64,000 nt of DNA from Bursaphelenchus xylophilus (Eukaryota; Nematoda; Chromadorea; Rhabditida; Aphelenchoididae), in assembly GCA_904066235.2 (NCBI GenBank), contig CAJFCV020000004.1, positions 2,914,001 to 2,978,000 of the forward strand, in the 5' to 3' direction. Of the stretch, positions 23,913 to 36,500 are shown piece by piece (the first letter of the stretch is position 1; the number at the start of each line of letters is the position of its first letter). Under the pieces are notes generated by a model. That model searched no databases. It saw only the letters and a program-made list of their open reading frames with translations, and was not told where the DNA came from. The position numbers and the translations under genes were made by a program.

Positions 23913-25294
23913 CCGAACATTTTTTCCGCCGCCGATCGGTGTCGAAAAAAGGAAAAAATGAAAAGTAGTGCTTACAAGTCGGTGTATATTTGGCTAGCCA
24001 CAACAGATGTAACTAAACTAAAAAGTGGTTATTAGACTATAAGAGATTGCCATTCCACGTATACAAACTACATCATCATACCTTATGTTAATGTTGAGAA
24101 AATGATGATCGAAAATTATCAAAAATTCAACCTTCAGGTAAAAATAAGAGTACCTTCCAACCCTTAAGCACACAATTTTTTTTCTTCCATCGTGTGCAGA
24201 ATTTCAAGAGCTACAACATAGACAGATTTAATAATTTTCCTGGGCCTTTAATCCTAGTTATGGTTGAAAAGGGCCTAATTTTGGCCGTTTTTTGCACCTT
24301 TTTTTACTTATTTGCACCTTAAGAATAAAAAGTGAAGATATTCTATATAAAACGGATTGTCATGATCATTGTGGTCATCCATGCCAAATTTCAACTTTTT
24401 CTGACACTCCAGAGTCGTTGAATACGAACGTCAACATGGAAACTTCGTATCTTCAACTTTGTAAGAAAACAGTAATGAAATCCTTGGCTGGCATTAATTA
24501 CAGCACTTCTGGTCGCAATGAATCTTAGGTCGCGATTACAAAGGCCAAACTCAGCTTTACGGGTAATTCCAGTAAGTGTTTGCAAGCTCACACTTTGGCA
24601 TTGGTCAGAATTGTCTGTTGAATTCAACTTTCGAAATGAAAAAGATATATTTTGGCTTGATGACAAAAAGTTTGCACAGAGTGTATGTATACAACATATT
24701 TTCGCTCAAGAAGTGATTTTGGAGCACTTAACGTGATTTTATTCAACAGAAATAGTACACTTGGGTTCCATATTCAAGTTCGTATTCAACGACTCTGGAG
24801 TGTCAGAAAAAGTTGAAATTTGGCATGGATGACCACAATGATCATGACAATCCGTTTTATATAGAATATCTTCACTTTTTATTGTTAATGTGCAAATAAG
24901 TAAAAAAAAGTGCAAAAAACGGCCAAAATTAGGCCCTTTTCAACCATAACTAGGATTAAAGGCCCAGGAAAATTATTAAATCTGTCTATGTTGTAGCTCT
25001 TGAAATTCTGCACACGATGGAAGAAAAAAAATTGTGTGCTTAAGGGTTGGAAGGTACTCTTATTTTTACCTGAAGGTTGAATTTTTGATAATTTTCGATC
25101 ATCATTTTCTCAACATTAACATAAGGTATGATGATGTAGTTTGTATACGTGGAATGGCAATCTCTTATAGTCTAATAACCACTTTTTAGTTTAGTTACAT
25201 CTGTTGTGGCTAGCCAAATATACACCGACTTGTAAGCACTACTTTTCATTTTTTCCTTTTTTCGACACCGATCGGCGGCGGAAAAAATGTTCGG
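23913..25294. repeat. 1.38 kb palindrome with 527 bp arms
   Basis: The left arm 23913-24439 and right arm 24768-25294 are equal in length and near-identical inverses: CCGAACATTTTTTCCGCCGC at the left tip faces GCGGCGGAAAAAATGTTCGG at the right tip. The 328 bp centre has small frames only. The near-equal arms argue for recent origin. It could be a foldback transposon or an inverted duplication. I found no other copy in the window. Confidence 0.85.
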
Positions 25295-25314
25295 AACGCT
25301 GTGCGGCCTGCTTC

Positions 25315-25768
25315 TAACAGGGGAAGTACCCAAGTGCGACGCTCAGATTTTGAAGAAACTCGGCACAAATTTAAAATAATTTTTTCTAAGATATATGCGA
25401 GAATTCTAGCTCGCGCTTTGCAGAAACAACCGAGATTTTTAGATCGAAAGTCGGCCAAAATTTAGGACTTTTTGCCGAATTTCTGCTCGAAAAGTTTCAT
25501 GCCTATTTCAACCGTATAGGGCAATGTTTCTACAAAAAATCAAATTTTCCCGCTCGAAACTGCCAAAGTTATGGCCAAAAAGGTGGTTTCTCTCTGACCG
25601 CTCTCCGCGTCTACCGTGCTGTCTCGGCGGCAAAAAATCGTTCGGTATCTCGGCGGCGCCGGCAAAGCGCGAGCTAAAACTTTCAGGAATTGATATTTAG
25701 TTCATACCCGACGTGTGTGCAAAATTTAAAGAAAATCTGAGCGTCGCACTTGGAGTACTTCCCCTGTA
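25315..25768. mobile_element. Family B element, full length
   Basis: Starts TAACAGGGGAAGTACCCAAG and ends TGGAGTACTTCCCCTGTA, in the reverse orientation to the 22.8 kb copy. It begins only 20 bp beyond the large palindrome. Confidence 0.8.
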
Positions 25769-26644
25769 AGTCTAATATTTAGGCCATATCTTTGCAAACT
25801 TAGCGTTTCAAAAATTGATTTTTTGATAAAGATTTGCTCTATTTTTCTCAAATCGAAAAAAAATCCTAAATCTTCGCCAATTCCCTGACTAAAAATATCG
25901 CTATCTTTGATGAAAATCTATGCATCGGACTTTGAGAACTTCCCCTTCTAACGGAACCCTTGTCCCAGCCGCTGACTAACCTTTTAAACCCTGAAATCCC
26001 CGTACAACCCAGACCCAAGCCCGCCAATTGGCGGATCGCGTGAGGCGGATCGTTTTTCAGCGGGGAAACGGTCATTCGAAATCCCCACCTGGGAGGTCTG
26101 ATGCATAATAAGGCATTTGAATGTTGCGTGTAAAAGGAGTGCACCTGAAGTTGTTTTTTCTAACTTTTATTATTACTAATTTTTCAAAAAAAAAATGTAG
26201 GTCCAAAAATTTGGCCTTCAAAATTTCAAAAAAAAATTTTTTATTAAAATTTAAAGTTTTTAGGTCCCTCAAATTGCAAAAAAAAAGATTATTTTTAAAT
26301 TTTTTCTTTTTACTTCTTGTGTAAATTCCCATTTATTTTATGAATACTGAAGCCAAAAGTAAGGCCTGGAGCCGGCTTTGCGCCATATTACGATAGGCCC
26401 CCGAGAAAAGCGGCTTAGGCAGGAATTTAATACAGTCGTAGGCAATCTGACTAAAACGTTGCGTAAAATACGTATATTATTAGAAACCATATGTTTGCGA
26501 TTTCTCAATGATGGTGACTAAATAGACCTATTTAGTTTCGTCATCTCGGATTTCGTATTCTGGAGTTATGGGGAGGTTCGCAAAGTCCAAGTTTGCGGGG
26601 ATTTTAATAAGACTGGAAAAAAATGAGAACGAAAACTCCCACCT
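25769..26644. other. Gap with no gene recognised
   Basis: Contains A/T homopolymer-rich DNA (26150-26330) whose frames are Lys/Phe-rich artefacts. No coding gene supported. Confidence 0.4.
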
Positions 26645-26850
26645 TCTCGGGTCGACGGTAGTTAGGGTCAACCCAAAATTTCTTACGGGGCGTAAGACAG
26701 GTGAAAACCCAAAAAAGGGCTATAGGAAGTGTCTACGAGACCTGGCAAAGCCGTTGGATGGTCGGCGGACGCTCGGCGAAGGTTTTGGAGACTCGGCGAA
26801 AACTTATATGTCTACTTTTTCTAACTTTGCTATTACTAACGTAACATAAA
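26645..26850. repeat. Family C fragment
   Basis: Shows TCGGGTCGACGGTAGTTAGG, GCAAAGCCGTTGGATGGTC and a GCTCGGCGAAGGTTTTGG tract, then ends at a TAACTTTGCTATTACTAACG block. The distal half found in other copies is missing. Confidence 0.6.
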
Positions 26851-27747
26851 ATCATGGTGCAAGCGACAAGAAAAAAGCTTATGCACGGTGTAAAAAGCAA
26901 TAAATTGCACAGTGAAAAGGAAATTTTTTTTTTGCATAGTGCATACCGCAAAATCACTTCAGTGGCTTTACGAACGGATTTAATAAACGGTCAAGAAATC
27001 AACGTCGAAAACCCCAAGGAGCTTGAAATTTCTATGAGACCCTGAAAATTTGGCATTCCGTTTCAAGAGCGGAGTTGGGTCAAACTTTGGAAAAAAAGAT
27101 GATTTTGCCTGCAAATTTTGGCACAAATAGTTTTTCTTTGTCACAAATTTTGTCTTCTTTTATTATATCATCGAGAGTAACTTTTTCAGAAAACAAACAA
27201 ACTTTTTTCAGCGCTAAAATTTTTGACGAATGGATACGTGGCCTAAGCCCAAATAGGCCACACAACATTGCGCCTAAAAAATCCTGAAACAAAAAAAAAC
27301 GATATACAAGGCTTGGCGTCCCACGGAAGTCTCAAATAACCCCAGCCGAAAAAGGTGATTGAGAAAAAAAAAATTTTGATTCTGTCTATTCCACCAACGT
27401 CTTCATCGCTCCATCAATGTCGAGATCGACGCGCAAAAAGGGCGAAGATTGGAACGGTAGAAAAGGGAAAAGATTTATGATCCTACGTAATCGTATTTCA
27501 GGGCGTGGGAGACGGAGAAAAGGGAGGGGAGGGGGAGCGGAGTAAAAGTGGTCAACGATTATTTTATCATGACTGGATGACAATAAAACAGATTTCTGTG
27601 GGATTTGAGGTAACCTAAGATTATAGCTTTCTAACGTATGTGTGCTTTGCCATATCAGCAATATTTTCAGGTCGAAAAATTGACCGAAAATCTGCCATGT
27701 TTACAACATAAATATGTGGCTTATAAGGAAAGTGCTCGAGGCCGCGT

Positions 27748-28130
27748 TCCAACTTTTCGGGTCAACGACAGTTCAGGTCAACACAAAATCGATCCACACG
27801 GGGCGTAGGGCCGGTGGACGCCCAAAACAGGTTGTTGGAAGTGCCCACTAGGCCTGGAAAAGGGATGGTCGGCGGAGACTTGGCGAAAGACCTGGCCAGA
27901 TTTCCCTTGATTAATCTCCGATATAACTGCCTGAAATTCAGGGAAAAATAGTATTAGGGGGGGGGGGAGACTTGACCACCCCATGAGAAAAACATGACCC
28001 AACCCGCAGTGCGTTGGATGGTCGGCGAAGGCTCGGCTGAGGCTCGGCCTAGACTTGGCGAAGACTTTCACTTTCACTAGTTTGACCTATTACTAACGTT
28101 AGTCTTCTTACGCTGAGTTGTTGTAACATA
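27748..28130. repeat. Family C element with internal G-rich insertion
   Basis: Opens with CCAACTTTTCGGGTCAACG and carries GATGGTCGGCGGAGACTTGG twice, at 27865 and 28017. Between these lies a run of G residues at 27957-27968 and a GACTTGACCACC/ACATGACCC pair. It ends with TAACGTTAGTCTTCTTACG. Confidence 0.6.
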
Positions 28131-29022
28131 TGCAAGAAAAAATCTGAAAAAAAACCAAATTTGGTAAGACTTTGGACCTTAAAATCACATTCCAAGATTT
28201 TCTGATATAAAATTTAGTCTTAATTTACCTCTAATGTCTTAAAAATTCAAGCCTAAAACTTTGACGACTTCTTCAGGCTATGACGATAAAAATTCAAGCC
28301 TTAAAAATTGAAAAAAATCCTTTCTGCAAACCCCATCCGATTTGCTGTAAACATAACTTTTCCACCAAAAACTGACCCCACAATGCCCTTAGAATCAACC
28401 ACTATCAATTTCGGCTACACCTCAAGAAACCAAAAACCGGTAATCCCGTCCCAAAAAAAACAATCAACAGCTTCCTGGATCCATTACAACCCGAGGGGAA
28501 GGAGACGCAAAAATAGCTTCTTTATCACACTTCCAGCAACCATAGCCAGGGTTGGGGTCGAAGCAGAAAGAGGGTGCAATCACATGCCGTCGGAATCCAC
28601 GCGACTTTTTTTTTGATAAATTACGGAAGCGTATGACAAAAAAATAGAAAATTTGAGATTTCAAGACAACGCATGACGTTGTCAGAGTGATGTCAACGCG
28701 ATTATTAGAGTTTATTTATTATTTTGGGTGATAAGAAAAGGCTTTTGGAAGCGGTTGAGAACAGAACAAATCATCTTTTTTTCTTCGCAAATTCAACGAA
28801 ATTTTTTTTTATTTTTCGTGGGGAATGTTGCGATACAGGAAAAAAAAGTTTGTGATTAATGGCAAAACATAGAATAGTATTGTAAAAAGTCAAATGCCTT
28901 CTTGCAGAAAACTAAAAATTATTGCAAAAGGCCGTTCTTCTTCTGGCCGACTCTCCTCAATCTGTGCGATCTCTCGCAAAGTGGGTGGCTTGTGACAGTG
29001 ACGAGATTGAAGAGAAATGTTA
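28131..29022. other. Gap with no gene recognised
   Basis: Only low-complexity A/T stretches and short frames. A 102-codon frame at 28308-28616 has no splice context or family resemblance. Confidence 0.4.
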
Positions 29023-29415
29023 TACAGTGGCGGACCTGATTCAGTGGCAAAAAGGTATCATTTTGCATCCGGGAAGTATCAAAAAATGTAGCCAAATGCC
29101 TCCTCTCCATGTGAAAAAACTCCGTTTTGAAGGGCGCGCCGTTTCCCTCACAAAACGAGCTTTTGAAATCGGAGTTTTTTCACTTGGAGAGGGAGGTATT
29201 TTGCCACGTTTTTTGTGTAAAATGATACTTTTTTTGCCTCTGGATCAGGTCCACTGTAAAAGCCACGTTCATCCGTTTTTATCTCATTATTATATTTTCC
29301 CGTTTTTTGTTAGGGAAAGGGCGCGCTCTTCAAAGCGGAGTTTTTTCACTTGAATAGGGAGGTATTTTGCTACATTTTTTGATACTCTCCGGATGCAAAC
29401 TGGAACATTTTTTCG
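29023..29415. mobile_element. Family A MITE plus an adjoining half copy
   Basis: A full copy runs from TACAGTGGCGGACCTGATTC (29023) to GGATCAGGTCCACTGTA (29258). A second partial arm at 29310-29415 has CACTTGAATAGGGAGG followed by TGATACTCTCCGGATGCAAA and then diverges. Confidence 0.7.
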
Positions 29416-30332
29416 GCCCGCTGGCAGGAGCGCAGATCGGCCGGAGCAAATTTAGGCCTGGCCTGGGCCGAAGCAAAGTTGAAACGGGCAGGACCGACCT
29501 CTCCCGGCGCACGGTTTTTGGTCCGAACCTGCTGGCGAGCAATGTCAAGTTTCATATCTCACCAGGGAAGTGTACAAACGAACCCTCACCAAATGGTAAG
29601 TGTTATACAGCGGCCGCTAGAAGATGCTATTGCATAAATAAAAGACAATAAAGATTTCGGGAGCATCATGCAAACTTTTGCGTAAAAACTCTAGTGAAAG
29701 ATTTCGGCGGATCGATTTCACCTACGAGGTGTACAATTTGTATAATATGTGTATCTTGTGGTTTAGAAAAGTCACCAGAATTTTTAGGTTGGAAACTGCC
29801 AAAAATTCATTTTTAGCGATTTTTTGAAATTAACGGCTGCCAATTTCACAAATTCCCGTAAAAAATTATTTCTAAATTACACATATTGCCCACGGACATC
29901 ATTGAGAAAATTTTCTTTCCCATCGAGACGTGAAAATTTCAAAAATATATTTCCAAAAATAATTCGATAAGCAAAGGTCGACCAAAAAATCTGACCGTTA
30001 TTTCGGTGACCATAAATCATCAATTGAATGTTACACTTTCAAGACAAGCGGTTAAGTTCATTGCATCAGGCTGACAAAAAAAAGAAAAGTTTGAGTAAAA
30101 AGTAGACAACAGTCCAAAGAAAAAAATCAAAAAGTACTATTAAAAAACTTTACAGATGATTGTGGTATAAACTCTGCCTTCAAGTCGGAGCAAAGCGTTT
30201 CGCTCACAGATTGTAAATCAACGGAAAAGGCCCGTAAACAGGTCAATTGATATGAGCGATTTGTTTTCGTCGTCTGGCGGAATGGGTCCACGCAATAATT
30301 GCACGTAGAACTTGTTGATTTTTAAGGCGCTA
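29416..30332. other. Gap with no gene recognised
   Basis: No coding gene supported. The GC-rich patch at 29410-29540 gives overlapping frames on both strands, none with splice signals. Confidence 0.4.
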
Positions 30333-30815
30333 AGAGTTTTCGGGTCAGCGACAGTTCGGGTCAACGATACTATGGGTCGTGTCGGTTCGTCGTTGTGTGC
30401 ATGGAGGAGGCTAGGAGAAGGCTTATTTAGTAGAGATAATAAGATTGATCGGGCCCTAGAATAGCTTATCACCTATTTTGAGGTACATATTTTACATGTA
30501 CTCACATCAATAATATCTAGATAAAAGTTACAGATCATCGTTTTTTGCCCCAAATTTCGGTCTTTTGTATGTTACAATAACTCACGGTCATCAAAACTAA
30601 CGTCATAATAGCTAAAACACCTTTGCCAAGTCTCCGCCGAGCCTTTGCCGGGCGTCCGCCGACTATTCAACGGCTTTGTCAGGCCTCGTAGACACTTCCT
30701 ACAACCTTTTTTTGAGTATCCAGCTGCCCTACATTCCGTATTGATCGATTTTGTGTTGCAACGCAAAATCGATCGATACGAGTTGACCCAAACGGTCGTC
30801 GACCCGAAAAGTCGG
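30333..30815. mobile_element. Family C element, near full length
   Basis: Begins TTTTCGGGTCAGCGACAGTTCGGG and closes GTTGACCCAAACGGTCGTCGACCCGAAAAGTCGG (inverse relation within both). Carries GTCGTTGTGTGCATGGAGG, TAGTAGAGATAATAAG, ATCTAGATAAAAGTTAC and AGTCTCCGCCGAGCC in the standard order. Confidence 0.75.
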
Positions 30816-31268
30816 GACGAGTTGTTTCTTGACTAGCCGGAACAGGACCTTGTTTTCTGGTCATAAAATAACATTCTGAACATTTTCTGATTTTCTGAGA
30901 CCAATCTTTTGTTTTCTCAAAAATTTTTTTGAAGGAATTTTGAAGCCTAGAATCTGATGGCCAATCAATGTGTGGAGGAAACCTCGAAACGGCTCAGGAA
31001 ATGCGCTCGATTGACCTGCCCGGCAGATTGAAGGAGGGGCAACTTGATTCGAAAGTGAGACTCGAGTTGTCGGCAAAAATAAGCCAATATTTGGATTTTA
31101 AAAAAGTTACAAAAAAAATGTATCGATTATCGCATGAACATGACGAGGAAATCAAGAGGACTTCCGCCAAGAGATACGGGATTAAAACAGCATTTATTTC
31201 AAGAGCTTTAAAAATATTTATTATATTTTACAACTTTCTTTCCCACCGGTTAGTACAGTATTCTACCA

Positions 31269-31436
31269 TCACTTCTTGGTTGGTGTGTTGTCAGTGATCG
31301 ATGGGGGATTTCCTCCAAGTCCGATGAAAACTCTCTTGACTCTCTGAATTCTGTCGTCAAAATGATCTTTCAAGAAGAATCCATTAGTTGCAGCCATAAT
31401 TACGGCAAGAATGGTGCAAATAACGAGAAATCTCAT
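31269..31436 (-). CDS. Small secreted peptide precursor (neuropeptide-like)
   Basis: A single-exon frame of 55 residues. It opens with a convincing signal peptide, MRFLVICTILAVIMAATNG, followed by a short acidic/basic propeptide (FFLKDHFDDRIQRVKR) and a mature-looking stretch beginning VFIGLGGNPP and ending TPTKK. The Lys-Arg at about residues 34-35 is a dibasic site of the kind cut in nematode neuropeptide-like and antimicrobial precursors. A TATA-like TTTTTATAGC lies about 110 bp upstream on the minus strand. I do not recognise a named family. The start codon is the one directly before the hydrophobic core; a longer frame upstream has no signal character. Confidence 0.5.
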   Translation of the reverse strand: MRFLVICTILAVIMAATNGFFLKDHFDDRIQRVKRVFIGLGGNPPSITDNTPTKK

Positions 31437-31853
31437 TCTTAGAAGTTGAAATTTCAAAAAACAGTAGTTAAATTTGCAGATTCTTGTATTAGAAAATACA
31501 AGAAATCTAGTGGAATGACTCTTCTGATAGTTCTGACCGATTTTTATAGCAAAGCATAGACGAAGATTATCATAATCCTGTTGTTGTTCAATCACATATC
31601 TCACATGCTTTTCTAGGACCCGGGTTCGATTCCTCTTCCCGTCAATTTCAATGACTCAAAAATTATATTGTAAAAGTATCAGACATTACAAAAACAAGGG
31701 TCAATTGATATGAACGCCATGGAATTGCACATCATCGCCTTGCGACGGAAAGCCACAACTGGGGATTTGGTACACGATAGCGGCGAGGCGAGATATTTTG
31801 GGTGCTTTAATTTTGCTGCAGAGACAGTTGAAGTTGACCAGTTTTCAAAGACA

Positions 31854-32225
31854 TTAACAAGGGAAGTACCCCAAGTGCAACGCTCAGATTTTCTTTAAAT
31901 TTTGCGCACACGTCGGGGATGGACTAAATTTCAAATCCTGAAAGTTTTAGCTCGCGCTTTGCAGGCGCAGCCGAGATGTTCAACAATCTTTGCGGCTGAG
32001 AGAGTACAGAAAACGCGGAGAGCGTTCAGAGAGAAAAACACTTTTTGGCCATAACTTTGCCAGTTCTGTGCAAAAAAAATTATTTTTTGTAGAAACATTA
32101 CACTTTACGGTAGAAATAGGTATGAAAGTTTTCGTGCCGAAACTCGGCAAAAAGTCCTAAATTTTCGCCGACTTTCGATCTAAAAATCTCGGTTGTTTCT
32201 GCAAAGCGCGAGCTAGGATTCTCGT
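31854..32225. repeat. Family B element, right end missing
   Basis: Starts TTAACAAGGGAAGTACCCCA, keeps the body through TCTCGGTTGTTTCTGCAAAG, and then stops; the distal inverse terminus is absent. Confidence 0.7.
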
Positions 32226-32861
32226 AAGCCATTTTTACATCCGAGAGGCTGTGGGAAAACGAGTACAGTTTGATGTGCGCCATTTTTTCAAATACATTTT
32301 CCTCGTTGTTTGGGTACTTTCCACACTTTCTTTCCAAAAATTACAAACTTTGCAACTTTCTGGAATAATTAGTCTCCAATTAACCTTTTCCCAGCTTACA
32401 ACAAATTCCCAGCAAAGTGCACAAATTCCATTTTCCTCACGAATATCACAGGCTTCTTTATTCAGCTGCCATTAAAACTAATTGAAACGGTCATCCGACT
32501 GGGCCAACACAACAAAAAATTTGTTTATTCAGACGCGGCGTTTTTAGCAAAACAATAGATCAAGACTTTTTATGATTGGTCCAAGTTTCCGTCCGCCACT
32601 GACGTCCTACAACCTATATATGGCGATATAAATACAAATGTTGGGCAAACAGTGAATTGGATTCGTTTTGTTATAATGTTTCGTGAAGTCAATCAAGGCC
32701 AGAAGTTTGCTCAATTTCGGGGAAAGAGCGGGTTTGCGTGGGAATCACAACTTTTCAATGTACATTGACTTTTATTTCAAGAAATTATTTTCAAGCCGAT
32801 TGGTTGCTATGACTTTTATATACTGTAGTATCCGAACTTTGCACTCGTGAGATATTTGGCG
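32226..32861. other. Gap with no gene recognised
   Basis: A TATATATGG/GATATAAATAC pair near 32617-32635 is followed by a 30-codon frame at about 32676. I could not support a gene from this. Confidence 0.35.
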
Positions 32862-33345
32862 CTACCACTTTTTGGGCTCGACAGTTCGAGTCGACGGTAC
32901 TTTGGGTTACCTCGGTTTGTCGTTTTATGCATGAGTGAAGCTATTAGAAGGCTTTGTTAACAGAAATGATAGACTAATCAAGTCCAAGAATAGTTTATCA
33001 CTTATTTGGAAGTACATATTTTAATACATGTATTACTGCAATAATATCCAACTACTACTTAAGCATCTTCGTTTTTGGATAAATTTTGGGTCTTTTCTAT
33101 GCTACAATAACTCAGGATCAAGAAAACTAAGGGTAGAATGAGCTAAAATCAGAAATTGTGGTTATACTGAAAGTCTTGGCCAAGCCTCCGCCAAGCTTTC
33201 GCCGGACGTCCACCGACCATCCAGCGGCTTTGGCAGGCCTCGTAGGCACTTCCTACAACTCTTTTTTGGCTCTGAACCTATCATACGCTTCGTATCAATC
33301 GATTTTGTGTTGACCCGAACTGTCGTTGACCCAAAAAGTCATGTC
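32862..33345. mobile_element. Family C element, diverged
   Basis: Block order as at 30.3 kb, but with more substitutions: TTTTTGGGCTCGACAGTTCG at the left, CCATCCAGCGGCTTTGGCAG in the middle, and GTTGACCCGAACTGTCGTTG at the right. It ends about 180 bp before the DUF229 start codon, so it lies in that gene's upstream region. Confidence 0.7.
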
Positions 33346-33528
33346 TAACTAAATGGTTCAGAAAATGGGCAGGATTGAAAATTAAAAAAAAATTACTGGG
33401 GATGCTTAGTAATGCATTCAATCTTCTGTTTTTGGTATATTTTCTGTGAACTTCACTTCGATATTTTAGCTAAGACACTTTATTGGCACCGTTTTACCCA
33501 AGCACAAGCTCTTTAGCTGCACTGCCAA

Positions 33529-36500
33529 ATGCCTCGCTTCCTCGCCATTTTCTCCCGTTTCTTGATGCTCCTTGCATTGAGCAGTATGATGACAATAATG
33601 TTGAATCCGAACCTCATCAATCTGGATCAGTACGTCTTCAATCAACGGGTTGTTTTCAACAAAACAGCCGGCGATAAAAATGGACCGACTGAACGCAATT
33701 TGAAAAACCTTTCACGAGTCCAATCCATGGAATGCAAATTGCCGGATTTGGATCCATGGAGCGAGAAGGCATTACCATTTATTGACAAAAGCAATAATAA
33801 AATGTTTGGCTGTCAAGTGCAGTACAAGACAAGGTCGTTTATGAGGAACGGAAGGGTTGTTTTGTATGATGACGAAGTTAAAAGTGGCACTGAATGCAGA
33901 TTTAGGTAAGATTACATATACAAATCGACTTTATAGACGTTATTCGCAACTGTTTTAACAATTGATACGTCTAAATTCAGTTGTATGTATCTGGACAATG
34001 ACTACAATTTTACTCAAGGAGATTGGCTGCCCATTTCGGAGGTGGCGGATTGTGATGTTCTGGAAGTAAATTGCTCTCGGAGAGATGATCCTTTCTTCAA
34101 GTATAATGTTATTCACACTCAAGTCTATCGAAAAGAGTAAGTCTTTAGAATGTTGGGGTTGCTAGATTTACAGAGGAAGTACCTCAAGTGCGACGCTCAG
34201 ATTTTCTTCAAATTATACGCACATTTCTGGGATAGGCCACATATCAACCCTTGAAAGTTTTAGTTCGCGCTTCTCAGGGAAAGCTGAGATATTCAACAAT
34301 CTTTTAGGCCGAGAGAGTACGTGGAGAGCGGTCAGAGAATACACTTTTTGGCCGTATCTTTGCCAGTTTTGCGCGGAAAAAATATTGTTTTGTGGAAGCA
34401 TTACCCTCTATGGCAGAAATAGGCAAGACATTTCTTGGTGATTTTCAACCGAAAGAATACGAAATGTCTCGGTCATTTTCAACCGAAAAACACTGGTTTT
34501 CGGGGTAGAAATCACCTTACTTCAAAAGATCGTAACGACCTCACTTTGCACATTAAAATTTTGCCATTTCATAGGCAAAAATTAATGCCGCTTAAAAATA
34601 CATACTCCAAAAACGAAGTCTCTGCGCCGCCTCCGCCGAGAGTTATAGCCCCCGAATTTCCTTTACGTTTCTTGAAAACCCTGTAAATTTGTGCCAAACT
34701 TCATCAAAATATGAGCATCACACCTGGATTACTACCCTTGTTAGTCAAACTTTGCGCTGAGTTCTCCTTTTCACGAACACTTTCAGCTCGCCCCACGAAT
34801 CTCAAACACCCTCACAATCTCAGCTAAACTTTGCCACAACAACTCCTCCCGACAAGCTTGATCTCCAGCGGCTCCATTCCGGATCCTCCCCAAATTATTC
34901 CAATCCTCGGCCGGACGTCCACATCATCGTGTTCGACTCCGTAGCGTCCACTCAATTTATGCGCTCCATGTCGGCTACATTAAACCTCCTCCGACACGAC
35001 TACGACGCCCGTCTCTTCCCGCATCTGAACAAGGTCGGGATCAACAGTATGCCGAACGCACACGCTTTACTTTTTGGCCATCAGGTCTATGAGATGGATG
35101 AATCGCCGGTGAACGACCGGTTCCCGCCAAAGTACAATGCGTCCGAGGTTTGCAACAAACGTTACTTGGATGACGATCAGTTCATTGGGTACGAATTTAA
35201 GAAGAATGGGTATAAGACAATGTTCGCGGAGGATTGGGATATGGGGGTGTTCAATTGGCTGAATTGCAAGGGCTTCGAGAGACCGCCGGTGGATCATTAC
35301 ATGAGGTAAGAGAGTGTTGATACGACTGCCAACTAAGCAAGTTGCACGATGTCGAAAGGCCCGACAACCCAGTAACGAGACAAGACGAGAGCTCAAGAGT
35401 AAAGTGATTTATTCAGTGGAAAAGAGGCCTTATATAGGGAAGCCCCACGTAGGAAAGTGCAATCAAATTTGAATAAATGCAGATCGTTCCTCGTCGGTCG
35501 TTCCGCCTCACACACGTCAAACTGAGATAAGCTAAAACGGTCTGCTGAACGGATTGGCAAATCGCCAAAAAAAGGGCTAAAAACTTTTTGTCGGGGAAGA
35601 AATGGGGAGATTTTGAGGCGAGAGAGTACGCTTTTGCGCGCCTTTTCTCTGTCTTCTCTGTGAAATCAAGACGAAGTGTAAAAACCCGATAGCGAAGCAC
35701 GGCAACCCAGGGAGTCTCCCTCCTCGTTTCGGCACTTCGCACACCCAGTGTCGTTCAAATTCACACGAAATGGCACAACAGAATTGTTTTTCGATGGAAA
35801 AATATTTTTCTCGAAATTATTTTATTTCTTTTGTCAATTTTGACACTTCGTTTGGACGAAACTCAAACGTAGGCGGGAGACATTTTTGTTCTATTTCGGT
35901 TTTACGTGCGTAGGGTCTATTTCGGTCACCGGACTACTCAGTTTGACGTCAGTCGCCCTTTCTGTATGCAATGAATTTTTAGATTTCCAAAACGTAAAAA
36001 ATATACGTATTACTTGTGCTGTGCAGTGACAAAAGACTTCAAAGAATGTAGTTCCCACCACCCTCAACTTGATTGTTTACTAGTCATCTCCAATGTCTCT
36101 GCTACTTTCTACCAAACCCTATAGCTTCAATATTTGTTTGATCAGCTCAAAATTCCTTTTCGAGTTGAGCAGTCTATCTAAGCTTGCAAATTATCTCTTC
36201 ATACATATACAAAAATCCAAAAAATTTGACCTTTAGACCCTTTCAACTTCGACTTGAATCGATGAGAAGTCAAGGTTTCAACTCGACCTTTCGTCGTCGA
36301 ATGTACGATGAGATGTGTCGAGAGCCGCATGAGTATCAAATGGACTACTTTTTGGACTTTATAAACGCTTATCCGGACAAGCCAAAGTTCTCGATTAATT
36401 GGTTCGCCTACCTGGCGCATGATGACACAAACGCCCTCTTTCATGTGGACATGTATTTCCAGAGATTTTTGAGAGAAAACAAGGAAAAGGTAGACCGAAA

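Noticed and set aside
25970..26330. Lys/Phe-rich frames on both strands.
   Set aside because: They are translations of A/T homopolymer runs.
31620..31660. GGGTTCGATTCC, a tRNA B-box-like motif.
   Set aside because: No A box or cloverleaf could be found upstream at the right distance.
32676..32768. A 30-codon frame after a TATA-like pair near 32.6 kb.
   Set aside because: Too short, with no signal peptide, splice signal or conservation to support it.
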